A stretch of DNA of 64,000 nucleotides from Brachycybe producta. Taxonomy: Eukaryota > Arthropoda > Diplopoda > Playtdesmida > Andrognathidae. Positions 35,201 through 47,469 of the stretch are shown here, piece after piece. The position numbers were made by a program, and so were the translations under genes. The notes below the pieces were generated by a model. The model was not told the origin of the DNA. It did not search any database and worked only from the letters and a program-made list of their open reading frames with translations. Each line of letters opens with the position of its first letter. The first letter of the stretch is position 1. The stretch is taken from assembly GCA_036925085.1 (NCBI GenBank), contig JAUPFP010000043.1, positions 1,438,632-1,502,631 on the forward strand. Direction: 5' to 3'.

Positions 35201-38200
35201 CAAGTGTGCTCTCGGCTGAGAAGAGGTTTCGTGCCCACAACCGTTTCTGCTTTATTTCCCCCATATTATGAATCACTGTGTAGGCTCATATTGCAAGGGC
35301 TGCTTCCGTTGGTGAAAGCCACAAGAATGGAGAGAAACTGAGTATAGGTGTGGACACGGAACAATGTTGCGGGTCTGAATCGCGTTAGTTGCGATTTTGC
35401 CCCGCAACATTGTATCGGAGTAGCCCTGCAACATTGTATCGTAGCAGCCCCGCAACAAAGAAACCTGATGTGTGCTAGCCATAACAAACAACTTTGAACA
35501 TTTCTTACATTGTTTTTCTTCTTTAGTTATCCAGCTAAAGATCAGCTTCAATTAGTTTGCAGCGCATATTTACAACCAATAATTACGTCCAAATTTAAGA
35601 AGCATTCTATTTGGAGCCTGAGCTCGAAAATTCATCATCTTTCGGCTTCTATGGTTCAAGTCTATGAACAAGTAAATAACAATGAAAAAAAGTGGCTCTT
35701 GTTTATTTTTTGGTTAATTTTCTGGATGTGATTTGAATGGTAGGTTCGAAAGAGTTTCAGTACGGACGACCACAATCATTACGTCTTCACGCCTCGTAAT
35801 TTAACTAGTTGGGCTCTTGGTCTGCTTCATTACGATTTAGAAGCAATATGTTCTGACCCTTCTTCGCAAAAGTTGTTAGAAATATGGGCTTACGAAGCTC
35901 AAAGAATAATTGAAGATCGTTTGGTTGGAATCGAGGCGAAGTTGTTGTTTGAAGACATTTTACGGGGCATCTTGAATAATGACTGGGGCTACGATCTGCC
36001 CAACACGAAAGGTTATTAGTCTTTTTTTTTTGTAGTCACGTAGTCTTCGGTTATTTTAACGGATATGTTTATTCAAAGGAACTTATTATTCCGTTTGTGG
36101 AACAAGTGTCGCAGCTACGGGAGTTCCAGTTCCATCATTCGGAAAGCTTCTTGGAAAAATTGATTCAGATTCTTTGAAGGCTGTGGTTGAAAAAACCATT
36201 TTGCAATTCTGTTAGTGTCGTTTGTATAGATTCTTACTTTTTCGTGCTTTGCTCGGTAGTGTTTTTTTTAGACATTTTATTCTTGTGTGTTTAATTGAAG
36301 CACGAGAACATAGGAAACTCGAACTGATCGTTTTTCCTGAAGTCATGGAACTTTTTGTTCAAGTCGACCGTGCATTGAGTTTGCCTGGCGGGTCTCTACT
36401 TCTCTGTGGTGCCAGTGGTGTTGGCCGACGGTCGATCGTTAGCATTGTGGCTAATATGCACGGACAACACATTATGACTCCAAAGATATCTCGATCCTAT
36501 GCATTGAAGAATTTCAGCAATGATCTGAAACTTGTACGTAATTTTTTTATGGTATTTGTTACTTTATATTCGTAAGGCTAAAAATTTGCCACCCACTTTT
36601 TGATACACTTTGACGTCATTATTCGTTAAGAAAATACAAATAAATGAAATAATATTAAATATTAAATTATTAATAATAAAAAACAAGTGTGGCGGCACTC
36701 AGGTTCGCCACAAGGTGATATTGGTGATCCGGTTACCACCGAAATTGCAGCAATTGCCGTGGTTTTGTTAGTGAACGCTTCTATTGGACGTCAGTGGAGT
36801 TAAAACTAATTTTACCAAAGTTTTCAAAAGTTTTTTTAGCTTAGGATTCGAAAGATTCGAAAGACGAAAAAAGCGCGAAGATTCGAGTTTTCGAATATCG
36901 AGTATTTTTCAAGATTCGAGGATTCGAATTGCCCATCCCTAGTTTTTTTTAACCAATTCTTTTTGATTTGGATTTCTGTTATTGCTCTTGATGATTGTAT
37001 CCATTAATTGCTTCAGGCATTTAATTAATTGTGCTTTCACTATAATAATAGACATTTTTAATTTGCATGAACTATTTTCTTGAATATTTGCATTTATTTT
37101 TTTTTTCTATTTGCATAAAACGCACTTCTTTAAAAAAAACAATTTGCACGTTTCTTAATTTTTATTCACATGACAAATTTGGACTTAATTATTACGAATT
37201 CCATTTAACGCTTTTCGTTTCTTGCTTTTTGGGAAATTTGTGATTTTAGGCAATTCAGGCAGCTGGCATCGAAGGAAAAGAAATTGCTTTCATTCTAGAA
37301 GATCACCATTTAATCGAAGACTCATACTTGGAGTTGGTCAGTGGACTCATTTCTTCTGGTGAAGTTTCTGGTCTTTACTCTCCAGAAGAATTGGGAGCAT
37401 TACTTGCACCTGTCAAGGATCAGGCTGCTCAGGAAGGTTATCGTGGTAGCCAATTCAGTTACTTTGCATCTAGTAAGTAGCTCATAGCATAACGATTATT
37501 TCTTTGCGGTGCATTTTTCAAATGCTGAGCGTTGTTTTGTGTATTTTAAGGAGTAAAAAGAAATCTTCATTTGATTTTCATTTTGGATTCCCGTAATTCG
37601 AAGTTGCCGGTTTATTACGAAAACAATCCTGCTCTTTGTAAACTTTGCTATAACAGTTGGATCGAGAACTGGGGCAGAGACAGCATGATTGAGGTTTACA
37701 TGTTATCTGCATCCTAAGTTTTTAACTCGTATTCAAAATTTTTTGATGAAATTACAGATTCCAAAAATACTATTGTCGTTAAATCTCAACGACGAAAGTG
37801 GTTATACTCGGACGAAAGACAATACGAAGCCCGACGTATCCATTACTGATGAATTAGCAGATAAACTGTATAAAATTCATAGTTCTTGTTCGATGGATGT
37901 CGCATCACCTCGTCGCTACTTTAATTTTATACGCACGTACAAGAGCATCTTTCTACAAAAGAAAGAAGGAATCGAACAGAGAAGCTTTCGACTCAAAGCC
38001 GGAATATCGAAATTGAACGAAGCGAAGTCGATTGTCGACAAATTGAAGTTAGAAGCTGCAGAACAGAGCACACTTTTAACTGAAAAGCAAAGTGAAGCAG
38101 ACAAAGCATTGAATCTTATAACCAATAGCATGCAGGTGACTTTTTGACTTTTGAAATATTTGTTTATAATGTTAATGATCTTCATCTCGAGCGGATTTAT

Positions 38201-41200
38201 AATTACTAGAATGCCAGTGATCAGAAAATAGAAATGGAGACGTTAAGAGAGGAAACACTGAAAGAGAACGAAAAACTCGTGAAGCGAAAGAAAGCTATCG
38301 ATGTTGAACTCGAAGAAATCGAGCCACTCGTTCAAGAAGGTGACATTCGTGGTTTTTCTCGTTTGTGATTTTTCTATTGCTAATTTTGTTGTTAATGTTA
38401 CTAATGTACAGCAAAAACTGCTGTCGGAAACATTAAAAGTGAGTCGTTATCAGAAATCCGGTCTCTTAGAGCCCCACCTGATGTGATACGAGATATTTTG
38501 GAGGCTGTTCTTCGTCTTATGGGAACATTTGATACTTCGTGGAACAGCATGAAAAGGTTGTATGGTCATCTGAGTCCGTATTGGTGTTTTTTCTTCTAAT
38601 CATCTTTTTTGTTTCGCGTGAAGTTTCTTAGCTAAACGAGGTGTAAAGGATGAGATCGTGTCATTCGATGCACGTAATGTCTCGAAAGATATTAGAGAAA
38701 GTGTGGAAGAATTGTTAATAAGACGCAAAGACTCATTTGATCCAAAGGTAGAATATCAACTGTGAAGATCATGGTTGAGGGGGACTTTAGATAATCCTGC
38801 AGTTGCACGTGCCATAATTCATGGTCAGTTTTGCGGTTCCAAAGTTTCTCAAATTGCTCAAGCAACGAAACGGCAATCCGTAACGCAAAAATATTACCTT
38901 AAAACCTAAAGAACATATTATGAAAGAGAACGGAAAGGACAGGCATCTGTAGGCAGCTTCAGAATTTCTTTGGCTCCACCCTTTTATGAGCGTCAGACCA
39001 AATATCAACCAATTAGAAATAAAAAGGGCGGGGCATGTGACATCAGACCCAGTAACACACCAATTAGAAATTGATGAAGCTCATAAAAGGGCGGATCCAA
39101 AAAAATGCTGAAGCTGTCTACAGTAAAATGAACCTTTTTTGAGGTTAATGGTAATAATGACCTCAAGGTCATTACTATGGGTCAAGCAAATTTGCATAAT
39201 TTACAAGGGCGTAAAATAAAAACCAATTTGAATATTGCAACCAACAACCGCGTTTTAAGCGACGATCACACTGACTATTTTTCTCACAAGATTCCGTGTA
39301 TATTGCTGTGAATCTTGCATAGTTTGTTGCAAAAAGCGTTTTCTGTAAAACGGTGTGCAAGAAGCCACTTTTAAATCTTGAGAATTGCAATTAATTCAAG
39401 GATACATTGCAGTCAATCTTGTTTTAAATATTGCTAATGTGATCACCGCTTAAAACCTGGCCACAACATTAAAAAAGAGATTGCAACTTAAAGCGTTGGA
39501 CTGTGTCTAGGCTCTTTTAATGATACATTTTTTTTATTATAGAATGCAAAAAGAGCATCTGTTGCTGCTGCACCTTTGGCCACATGGGTCACAGCCAATG
39601 TTCAGTATGCGAAGATATTGGACAAGATAAAGCCGTTGGAACAGGAGCAAAATAAGCTTCAAAGGTGGATGGATGGATGTGCGTTGATATCATTCAATGC
39701 TGACGTTTTTTGGGCTTTTTTTTTGTTATGATTGTGTATAGAAATCTGTTACGAGCCGAAGACAGGATGGGAAGATTGAGCTCTGATTTGGATAACGTCG
39801 ATAAATACGTTTCCGATCTGAGAGACAGATTAAACCGGTTTACGAAAGAAGCTGCGATGATCGAAGTTAATCTCAAAAAGGCTCAAGAGACGATACAGGC
39901 TGCGGAGTGTCTTGTGGTTAAGTTGGAAGACGAGGATAAACGATGGAACGAACTGATTAAAGAGCTTGCAGCAGAACTGTTGAATTTACCAGTCCGAACC
40001 TTATTGGCAGCTGCTTTCATAACTTATTTATCGAGGGCGACCGAAGAAGTTAGACAGAACTTTGTCTCTCGTTGGGCCGAGTTGCTCGACATGGAACGTC
40101 TCGATCTTCGTCACTTTCTGAGCAACGAAAAAGAGCAACTTCAGTGGCGAAGTGAGGGTCTTCCTTCAGATGAACTTTCCATGGAAAATGCTTTAATTAT
40201 TTTGCAAGTCAGTTAGAATTTTCTGCTTTCGAATGTTTTACTATTTTTCAATTTATTTATCTATTTTCTGATAAATTAATTCATGCTGCCGTGTTGCAAA
40301 AAAAAAAACAGATTTGTAATTCAAAAAGTGGGGTAAGGAGGCGTTTAAAAAAATTCCATTCAAATTTAAACCGTTTAACACGAAATAGAATCGGCTTCGT
40401 TTTAAAAGAATTTTGTGATTAAAAGAAAATAAGTTTTAGGCTATTCTAACGGATGGATCGAGAATGTATTTCGTGTTACCCGATTTTTTCTGTTATTCTT
40501 TTTTGTGTTAAATGATTTTCATTGTATTTTTTATTCATTGTTGATTCGTTTTATTTTAGACATCGTTGAGACCATTCCTTATCGATCCTGCCGCTAAAGC
40601 CACCGAATGGTTAAAAACACATCTGAAAGAAAACAGATTAGAAGTGATTAATCATCGCGATGCCAACTTCAGTTCCGCTTTGGAATTAGCTGTTAGATTT
40701 GGAAAAACTTTGTTGATTCAGGAGGTGGATACGATCGAACCCGACTTGTTTCCTCTTTTACGAGATGATCTCATAAGCATGGGTCAGTTTCTTAATTGCT
40801 GTGCGGCCATTTAGCGCATAATTGAAGTTGTTTTGGCACTTTGCTTGTTTCTATTTAAAGGTCCACGTTATGTTGTTCAAATTGGTGATAAGATGATCGA
40901 TTACAACGAAGATTTTAAACTGTTTCTCACGTCACGTAATTCCAAAGTGGACATTCCACCTCAGGCATCGTCCATCGTATCGATTGTCAATTTTACAACC
41001 ACAAAAGAAGGACTTCAGGGGCAACTACTTGCAGCTGCACTTCAACACGAGAAACCCGATTTGGAAACTCGAAATTCGGAATTGCTTCGGCAGGAAGAGG
41101 AGCTGAAGACACAGTTGATACACTTCGAAGACTATTTACTCGAGCAATTAGCAAATGCTCAAGGAAACATTTTGGAGAATGAGGAACTGCTGTCGTCATT

Positions 41201-44200
41201 GAATAAAGCAAAAGAAAGTAGTGCCACGATTACACAGTCTCTTACGGAATCAATTGGACTTCAAGAATCACTGAACAAAGTGAAACGGAGAATTCTTCTA
41301 CTTATGACGAATGATAAAAAAATTAAATTTGTTTTCTTTTCAGGAAAGGAACATCTATTTGCCACTTGCCGAGTTTGGAAGTAGACTATATTTTGTAATC
41401 ACCGATCTTTTGAAACTGAATAACATGTACAGTTTCAGTCTTGCCGAATTTTTCAGCCTATTCGACCGCGCTCTCTCGATCGAGCACGACGAGTCAAACG
41501 TGGAAACTAGAATAAAGAAATTAATGAGTGCACTTCAGCATCTCGTTTATCAGTATGTCTCTCGGTCTCTTTTCAAATCGGATCACTTGACATTTGGTTT
41601 GCATTTTACTCATTCGATGTATCCGAGTTTATTTGCTGAAAACGTAATATCTTGTTTCTGAAAATGTCACACTATTTCTGTATCCTGAGAATTATCATAT
41701 TATAATTATAGGAATGGGAAGCATTTACTGGCATGTTGGTAGCGGACTTCAAGACAGATCTAACGGAGATGAAGCGTACGTTACCCGGTTGGGTTAACGA
41801 GGAACGAACTCTGTCGGTTTCTTTGCTAAAAGTAAGGCGTTTTACTTTTTAGGCGACTCGTCAATGAAGTTTACGAAGAGGACTTTTTTTATTTTCTTAA
41901 GTTTCACTTTTAAGATATACAAATCAAAAGTTTGTTAAACACGTTAACAAAGATCTAAAAACTGTTCAAATATAAAAATAAATTTTACATAACATTTTAC
42001 ATAAAATTTTATTTTTAAAGAAAATACTTTTATACGGTCAACGCTTTTAATTCTTCTAGTTTTTCAATTTAATTACTTTCAAGTTATTTTAAGGTGGTTT
42101 TTAAAGTGCCAACGCCCTTCAAACTTTGGTTATTTTGTCTTTAATGAACAAGTAAAGGGTTTTAGAAATTAGCAGGGTGGCTCAATCACTTAAAAGTATT
42201 TTCATGTTGATATCTTTTCAAGTAAGCTTTTAAAAAAATTATTTTGAAAGATACCAACATAAAAATACCATTAAGGTGGCTAAATAGATATTTTTTTATT
42301 TGTTGTCCCGTCAGAAGTCGCCACTGCAGTGGCTAATGTTGAGCTTCATAGACGTTTTTGCAAAATTAGGACGCAAAAACGTCAAGTGAACGTTTTCAAT
42401 ACTAGAATGGTAGAAGATTATGTTAAGAGGGTATATCGCAAAATTACTTCGAACAATTTCCTCAAAGAGCGCTAGTATCGTTTTTCTATTGAGCACGTAG
42501 ACCCAATGTTAAAGAAAGAAATGTTAATTTTTATAATACACAGTCGCGGCGGCAATATGTTTATTTTTTATATTTAAAGTTGCCCAATATTAAGTTTTCA
42601 AAGTGCAATATGGCACCTTAAATATATGCTGATCGAGTGATAGAATGACAATAAATTGTTAAGTGCGGTTTTTTTAAACTATTTCAAAATGGCGAATTTC
42701 TAACTCTTATGCAACTTGTAAGCAAAAAACATCCATTAAAATGCTCATAAAAATACGCGCCAATGTGTTGGCTTCACTGTGGTTCAATTGTGGTTTTTTA
42801 AAATTATTTTTAGGTATTTTCTACCAACATCTTAATGGATGTTTTTTGCTTACGAGCGCGTACCCAATGGTGTTTAACACGCACCAATTTTTCGTCATTC
42901 TATCACTCGATCAACATACTGTATATTTAAAGTGCACATTACACTTTGAAAACTTAATATTGGACAACTTTAAATATGAAATATAAACATATATTGCCGC
43001 GCAACTGTGCATTTTAAAAATTAACATTTTTTCTTTAACATTAGGTCTACGGATTCAATAGAAAAACTATGCTAGCGCTCTTTGTGGAGATTTTCAAACA
43101 AATTTTGTGATGTAGCCTCTTAAGTGTATGATACGATTTAATAAAATATTATTTTTTTTTGTTTCAAAAGAATATCTTTCCAAGTGTTTATCGTCTGCTT
43201 CAATTAGAAGACGAACACCTGTGGACTGGATTTGCAAATAGCAATCAATGCGAGCAAGATATTCCGATAGCTCAGAAACTCACACCATTCCAACAACTTC
43301 TCGTTGTTCAATCATTACGACCAGATCGCCTTGAAAGTGCCATGATGTTATTCGTGTGTCGTTCTTTAGGTTTGTAGGTTTTTTTTATTGATTTCACTTT
43401 CTTATGCTAAACATTTAAAAAAAATTCTTCCTTATGGTAACAATAAAAAAAAGGTTTTAGTCATTTGTCTCCACCTGCGCTGAATCTCGGCAAGTTGTCT
43501 CGAGAGGCATCTTCGAAAGCACCCATTCTCATAATTATGTCGCCTGGTGCTGATCCATCTCAAGAGCTGCAGGAAGTTGCAGATAAGATAGTTGGATCGG
43601 CTCGTTATCATCAGGTAGCAATGGGACAGGGTCAAGCTGAAGTTGCGGTTCGTCTTTTGAAAGAATGCAGTCGAGATGGAGATTGGTTGTGTCTAAATAA
43701 TCTGCATCTTGTGATTGGTTTTCTGCCGATACTCGAAAAGGTTTGTCCGCGATCGACGCAACGTTGTCGATGGTATCTGTTTATATATTGGAAGATCTTT
43801 TTTTTTAAAACAGGAACTTTCTATGTTGTCGCCACACGAATCATTTCGTCTTTGGCTCACTTCAGAATCTCATCCCAGATTTTCTAACAGCCTTCTGCAA
43901 AACAGTTTGAAGGTGACGTACGAGTCACCTCCTGGTATTCGTAGAAATCTTCAGTGTACATACGATTCTTGGACATCTGATTTTATCAGCAAAACCGGCA
44001 GCGTAATAAGATCTCAAGCACTGTTTATGCTAGCATGGTTTCATGCGATCATTCAGGAGAGGAGAAATTTTATTCCTCAGGTACAGTGCAGGGAACTGAG
44101 ATTTTAAAAAAATGGCCTCACTTTTCGACTGTTTTTGTTGTTCTTTTTAAAAGGGTTGGACGAAATTCTACGAATTTAGTTACGCAGATCTGAAAGCGGG

Positions 44201-47110
44201 TGCAGATATAATCGATAGATTTTGCGAAATTGCTGGAAGACGTTCTCCTCAGTGGAAAGTCATTCATGGTCTCTTCGAAAGTGCAATTTACGGAGGACGT
44301 GTCGACAATTGTTTCGATATGAGGGTCATGGTATCCTACTTGAAACAGTTTTTTGACGAGTCCGTAATAAACGGTTCGAGCTCAGGCAAAAAGATGCTCA
44401 ATATGGATATAACCATTCCAAACAGCAGTAACCACTTGGTGGGTGACATTTGACCTTTTAAGGTTGCAAAAGTTAATTATTTTGTTTAGAGAGAAAAAAA
44501 TCATATTATCGAAAAGTTCAAAACAATATATTTTAAATTTTAAAACCGCCCTGAACTCTGGTTATTCTGTCTTTCAGATGCAAAATTAAGAGAAACTTGA
44601 AAGTGTTTTAGAAACTTGAAGGATAGTTTAATCACTAAAAGGGTAATTTCATGTTGATATCTTTTCAAATAAGCTTTTTATGTCAGTTTGAAATGACCCA
44701 ACATCCCAACAGACAATTTTTTTTTTTACCCATGAAACGTTTTTTTTTTTTTTGAAAGATACCAATATGAAAGTATTATTCAGTGATTCAGCTACCGTTC
44801 TAGTTTCTAACACGTTCAATTTCTTTTTAGTATTGCTCTTCTGAAACGTTGAATAACCAGGGTTCCAAAATCAGCTTCTCATAAAACATTTTAATAAGGT
44901 ATATAGTTAAAATATGAACACTGTAACTGCAACGATTTATTATTTTAGTTTTTGTTAGGGCTGGAACATTCAAATCCTCGAATCCCGCGAATCTTGAAAA
45001 ATAGTCGAGATTTAAAAACTCGAATCGTCGCGCTTTATTCACCTTTCGAATCTTTTGAATCTTAACCTAAAAAAAACTGGAAAAACTTTGGTCAAATTAG
45101 TTTTAACTCCATTGACGTCCAACAAACAAAACGAACGCAAAAAAACGGCGATTGTTGCAAATTCGGTGGTACCCGGATCACCAATATCACCTTGTGGTGA
45201 CTCTTGAATGCCACACTGTTTTTTATTATTAATAATTTAATATTTGATATTATGTCATTTATTTCTATCTTCTTAATGAATAATATATTTTATAAGATTA
45301 TTATATGAAAGATTCGAGAACTTTTTAATATTCGGATTCAAGAAAATTTAGGATTCTTCCCACCTCTAGTTTTAATTTGCACTAAAATAATATGAATTTT
45401 AAGTTTTTTTTTTTTTACTTGTGATCCGAAATTTCAAAATCGAAAATTATCATTTTTTATAAAATACAAATGATTTTTATTTCATAATTTAAATTATGCA
45501 AACTTGTTTACTTCACGGAAAAAGGTGATCTCTAATCACTCTAAATTGGCTCACGTTTACTTTGTCTTAGGATTATGTGGCAGTGATAGAAAAGATTTCC
45601 GATGAGAACAAGCCGTCGTATTTCGGTTTACCTGCTAATATAGAAAGATCAAAACAAAGAACTTTCAGCAACCTGGTTATTAATAAGTTACGAATCATAA
45701 TGAGATCCAGCGAAGTGGCTCGAAAGTTTGATAGAGACATTTGGCAGTCAGAATTGTCTCCTATTCTGAATTTATGGAAAAAACTCAATCAAGTATTTAA
45801 AAAATAAAACTAAATTATAAAACCAGAATTTAATACTTTGTAATGGATTACTGAACATTTTTATAATAGAACTCAAAGTTGGTTCGTGCACATGTAGAAC
45901 CACCGACCGAATCTGAAGGAGTTTCTCCCATTCAATCGGTCGTTCAGATGGAGTATTTCAGTGCCGTTAAGTTAATCCAACACGTTCACTCAACATTAGC
46001 TGCTCTCAGTAAAGTACTTCGAGGTACGATGCTTTTAACGGGAGACATTCCTAAACTAGCCAGTGCCTTACTACAACAAGAGGTAGTCATTTACTTAAGA
46101 TATTATATATATAGATAAGATATATATAGATAAGATAAGATCATCTGCAGAAAAAAAAATCGTGAAAACTCATTTATTGTTTAAAATATTATTACAGACA
46201 CCAAATCTGTGGCAAGATCATTGGCAAGGACCCGAAGAACCTATGCATTATTTGCGTACATTAATGACAAAAGCTTTAGCAATAGAGCAGTGGTTATCAA
46301 AAGCTGAATCTGTGACTCTTCTGTCAGAACCATGCAATCTTGCAGAACTTTTCTATCCGGATAGATTTCTTAATGCATTACGTCAACAGACTGCAAGGTG
46401 TGACAAATTGGCTCTTATTACTTTACCGCGTAGTCAAACCAAGAAGAGTATTTTCCTTTTTTTTTTTGCATTTTTAAAGGGAAATGTCGACCTCGATGGA
46501 CAATCTAAAACTTGTTACAAGTTGGCGATCCACTGTACCTCTTACTAAAGTATCTCTGAGATTATCGAAACTACAAATCGAGGGGTGTCTATTCGACGGG
46601 ACGCAATTGAGTGAAAGTCCTCACGATTCTCCGAGTATTACTTCCGTCCCTGTCGCCACCATTGCCTGGATAACTAAGGTAAATCTTATGAGGATAAGGA
46701 TGTTGTGATTGGAGGAATTTATGTGGGGGGGGGGGGGGGGTTCACAGGGGTGTCATGCTTGCTTTTCAAATCAATTTTACAAGAAAATGGGGGAATTTTT
46801 ATGGCATGTGTTACGGTTTTTTGGACTAAATTGTCCCTCTGCTTTAGGTCCTCTGGGCTGTTTGCATAGTAATAATTTAAATTCAAATTTTAAAAAAAAA
46901 TCGCTGAAATTAACGAATACGTTATCAAACGAGTGTTCTTGTTTTTTGCAGGATGAACCAGATTCTTCTGGAACAGAACAGTTCTTATCGTTACCCGTTT
47001 ATTGCACGAGTGATCGCACTCATATCGTAACTTGTATCGACGTTCCGTGCACTAGTAACCGTCACAAATGGATTCATTGTGGCGCTTCTTTTTTTCTGCA
47101 GTCAATTTAA
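17270..47110 (+). CDS. DYNC2H1: Cytoplasmic dynein 2 heavy chain 1 (retrograde intraflagellar transport motor)
   Basis: Complete gene of many short exons. Exon 1 (17270-17315) reads [16 protein letters not shown]; the last ends [15 protein letters not shown] at the TAA 47108-47110. Exon order follows DYNC2H1, not axonemal or DYNC1 dyneins: [13 protein letters not shown] (about 17490), [48 protein letters not shown] (26570-26620), then the motor. AAA1 P-loop GPAGTGKT 28785-28808, Walker B CFDEF 29391-29405; AAA2 GNSGSGKS 30349-30372; AAA3 GPEGCGKS, created by splicing at 32905/32987; AAA4 degenerate GASGVGRR 36408-36431, as is normal for this family. The stalk and microtubule-binding domain lie at about 37930-39990 ([20 protein letters not shown] between coiled-coil exons). 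The C-terminal dynein domain runs from about 43 kb. All expected blocks are present and in frame. Introns hold many MITEs. Confidence 0.97.
17916..18241. repeat. hAT-type MITE, family H, copy 1, perfect 8-bp target duplication
   Basis: Ends TAGGGATGGGCCATTCGAAT and GGATTCGTCCCACCTCTA (imperfect inverted repeat TAGRGRTGGG). Flanked by AAAATAAT at 17908-17915 and 18242-18249, identical. In a DYNC2H1 intron. Confidence 0.9.
20889..21150. repeat. Family P MITE fragment (copy 2)
   Basis: Resembles the P interior: CATATTGTTTTCAAATCTAG, then TTTTGAAAGATATCGTCAAC and CAACTATTCTAGTTTCTAAA. Ends missing. DYNC2H1 intron. Confidence 0.5.
22915..23318. repeat. TTAA-flanked inverted-repeat MITE, family R (404 bp)
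   Basis: Ends TTAAGGCTGTACCGA and ATCGGTACAGCCTTAA. The interior has repeated AATCGG words (AATCGGTAGTGAAAATCGGT). DYNC2H1 intron. Confidence 0.75.
25936..26406. repeat. Family P MITE, copy 3 (DYNC2H1 intron)
   Basis: The left arm (GTCTGAATAAATATTTATTT) is complementary to the right end (AAATAAATATATATGCAGCC, then ACCTTAA). Interior words GGACGCAAAAACGTCAAGAG and CATTTCATGACACTTTTGCC match other P copies. Confidence 0.7.
27584..28010. repeat. Foldback element family F, copy 1 (left arm only)
   Basis: Starts TTAAGAGGCTACATGAC, then CTCCGCAAAGAGCGCTAGCA and ATATATGCTGATCGAGTTAT. The complementary right arm is missing. DYNC2H1 intron. Confidence 0.7.
33433..33866. repeat. hAT-type MITE, family H, copy 2, perfect 8-bp target duplication
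   Basis: Starts TATAAATGGGACATTCGAAT and ends CCCCCACCTCTA. Flanked by ATTAATAT at 33425-33432 and 33867-33874, identical. Shares the internal block GTGACCCGGATCACC-type and the AATATTTAATATTAT stretch with other H copies. DYNC2H1 intron. Confidence 0.9.
33905..34040. repeat. Family Q MITE, copy 4, internally deleted
   Basis: Left arm TCGAACTCTATTATTTTGCG directly followed, after about 70 bp, by the right arm CTCCTGAAAGACAGGATACA. It abuts P copy 4. Confidence 0.6.
34058..34543. repeat. Family P MITE, copy 4 (486 bp)
   Basis: TTAAGGTGGCTGAATAGA at the left, and TATCTATTCAGCCACTTTAA at the right. The interior matches P (CAAAACTAGAATGATAAATG against ACTGTTATAGTTTCTGAAAC). DYNC2H1 intron. Confidence 0.75.
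34874..35480. repeat. Inverted-repeat element U (607 bp) with about 33-bp terminal repeats
   Basis: GGTTAGTACACACGAGGATG, then CTTTGTTGCGGGG, at the left mirrors CCCCGCAACAAAG, then AAACCTGATGTGTGCTAGCC, at the right. The CCCGCAACATTGTATCG motif is repeated twice near the right end. No target duplication identified. DYNC2H1 intron. Confidence 0.7.
36640..36941. repeat. hAT-type MITE, family H, copy 3 (reverse, one end missing)
   Basis: The inverted H sequence ends GATTCGAATTGCCCATCCCT, A at 36941. The other end lacks the TAGAGGTGGG motif. DYNC2H1 intron. Confidence 0.7.
38939..39124. repeat. Family M MITE, copy 3 (DYNC2H1 intron)
   Basis: ACAGGCATCTGTAGGCAGCT, then CAGAATTTCTTTGGCTCCAC at the left; the right arm is AATGCTGAAGCTGTCTACAG. 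Core words CCAATTAGAAATTGATGAAG and CATAAAAGGGCGGATCC. The CRE octamer is degenerate here (GTGACATCAG). Confidence 0.75.
39253..39455. repeat. Inverted-repeat MITE, family S, copy 1 (203 bp)
   Basis: Ends TTTTAAGCGACGATCACACT and TAATGTGATCACCGCTTAAA, A. Interior TTCAAGGATACATTGCAGTC is shared with the copy near 48.5 kb. DYNC2H1 intron. Confidence 0.7.
42095..42422. repeat. Family Q copy 5 with family P half-element inserted at its TTAA
   Basis: The Q left arm (CTTCAAACTTTGGTTATTTT) and hairpin (CATGTTGATATCTTTTCAAG) run to 42270; a P left half starts TTAAGGTGGCTAAATAGATA near 42275, in the complementary Q arm, and is cut at 42422 by foldback F copy 2. DYNC2H1 intron. Confidence 0.65.
42423..43123. 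repeat. Foldback element family F, copy 2 (701 bp, full palindrome)
   Basis: Starts TTAAGAGGGTATATCGC and ends TTTTGTGATGTAGCCTCTTAA. Arms of roughly 300 bp are complementary (AGAGCGCTAGTATCGTTTTT against AAAACTATGCTAGCGCTCTT). DYNC2H1 intron. Confidence 0.85.
44535..44885. repeat. Family Q MITE, copy 6
   Basis: CTGAACTCTGGTTATTCTGT at the left, CATGTTGATATCTTTTCAAA in the arm, right arm GATTCAGCTACCGTTCTAGT, then TGAATAACCAGGGTTC. DYNC2H1 intron. Confidence 0.7.
44956..45368. repeat. hAT-type MITE, family H, copy 4
   Basis: TAGGGCTGGAACATTCAAAT at the left, GGATTCTTCCCACCTCTA at the right. Flanks GTTTTTGT and GTTTTAAT agree at 6 of 8. DYNC2H1 intron. Confidence 0.75.
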
Positions 47111-47469
47111 GGTAAAATTATTTATGTCTGTTGAAATGATTTTACTTTCAGTTTCACTTTTGTTTTCAATATCTTGAATCTTTTATTGGCAACAATGTTT
47201 TCTCAAAAAGAGAAGTTCCATACAGAACAATTTACAAAAAAATCAACATGAGTGTACAAAATAATATATTTATGAAACACGTGTTCCAAGTAATAAAAAA
47301 AGCAGTTAATAACACAATTTGTGGAAAAGACATTCATTTCAATTAACTTCAAATGTAATAATGAGGTTTGGAATTATAAAAAGAAATATCACAGTAATTA
47401 AAAAAAACAAAACAATTACATAATTATTTTCTTAAAAAATAGAAGAAGAAAAAATATCCTATTTGAAAA
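47111..47469. other. Gap between convergent DYNC2H1 and MITD1 stop codons
   Basis: About 360 bp, AT-rich, no ORF. It must hold both 3' UTRs and both polyadenylation sites. A perfect AATAAA hexamer for each gene was not confirmed by eye. Confidence 0.6.

Noticed and set aside
35010-35551. Short ORFs within element U
   Set aside because: Repetitive GCAACATTG-type motifs inside a transposable element in an intron; no transposase motif seen.
46724-46741. Poly-G tract as a functional element
   Set aside because: Mononucleotide run near an exon; similar G or C runs at 50611, 51590 and 59676 suggest simple slippage, and lengths may be sequencing-dependent.
46709-47110. Single ORF with a Gly run joined to the DYNC2H1 C-terminus
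   Set aside because: The Gly run translates a poly-G tract (46724-46740) in an intron; only the part after the acceptor near 46951 is exon.
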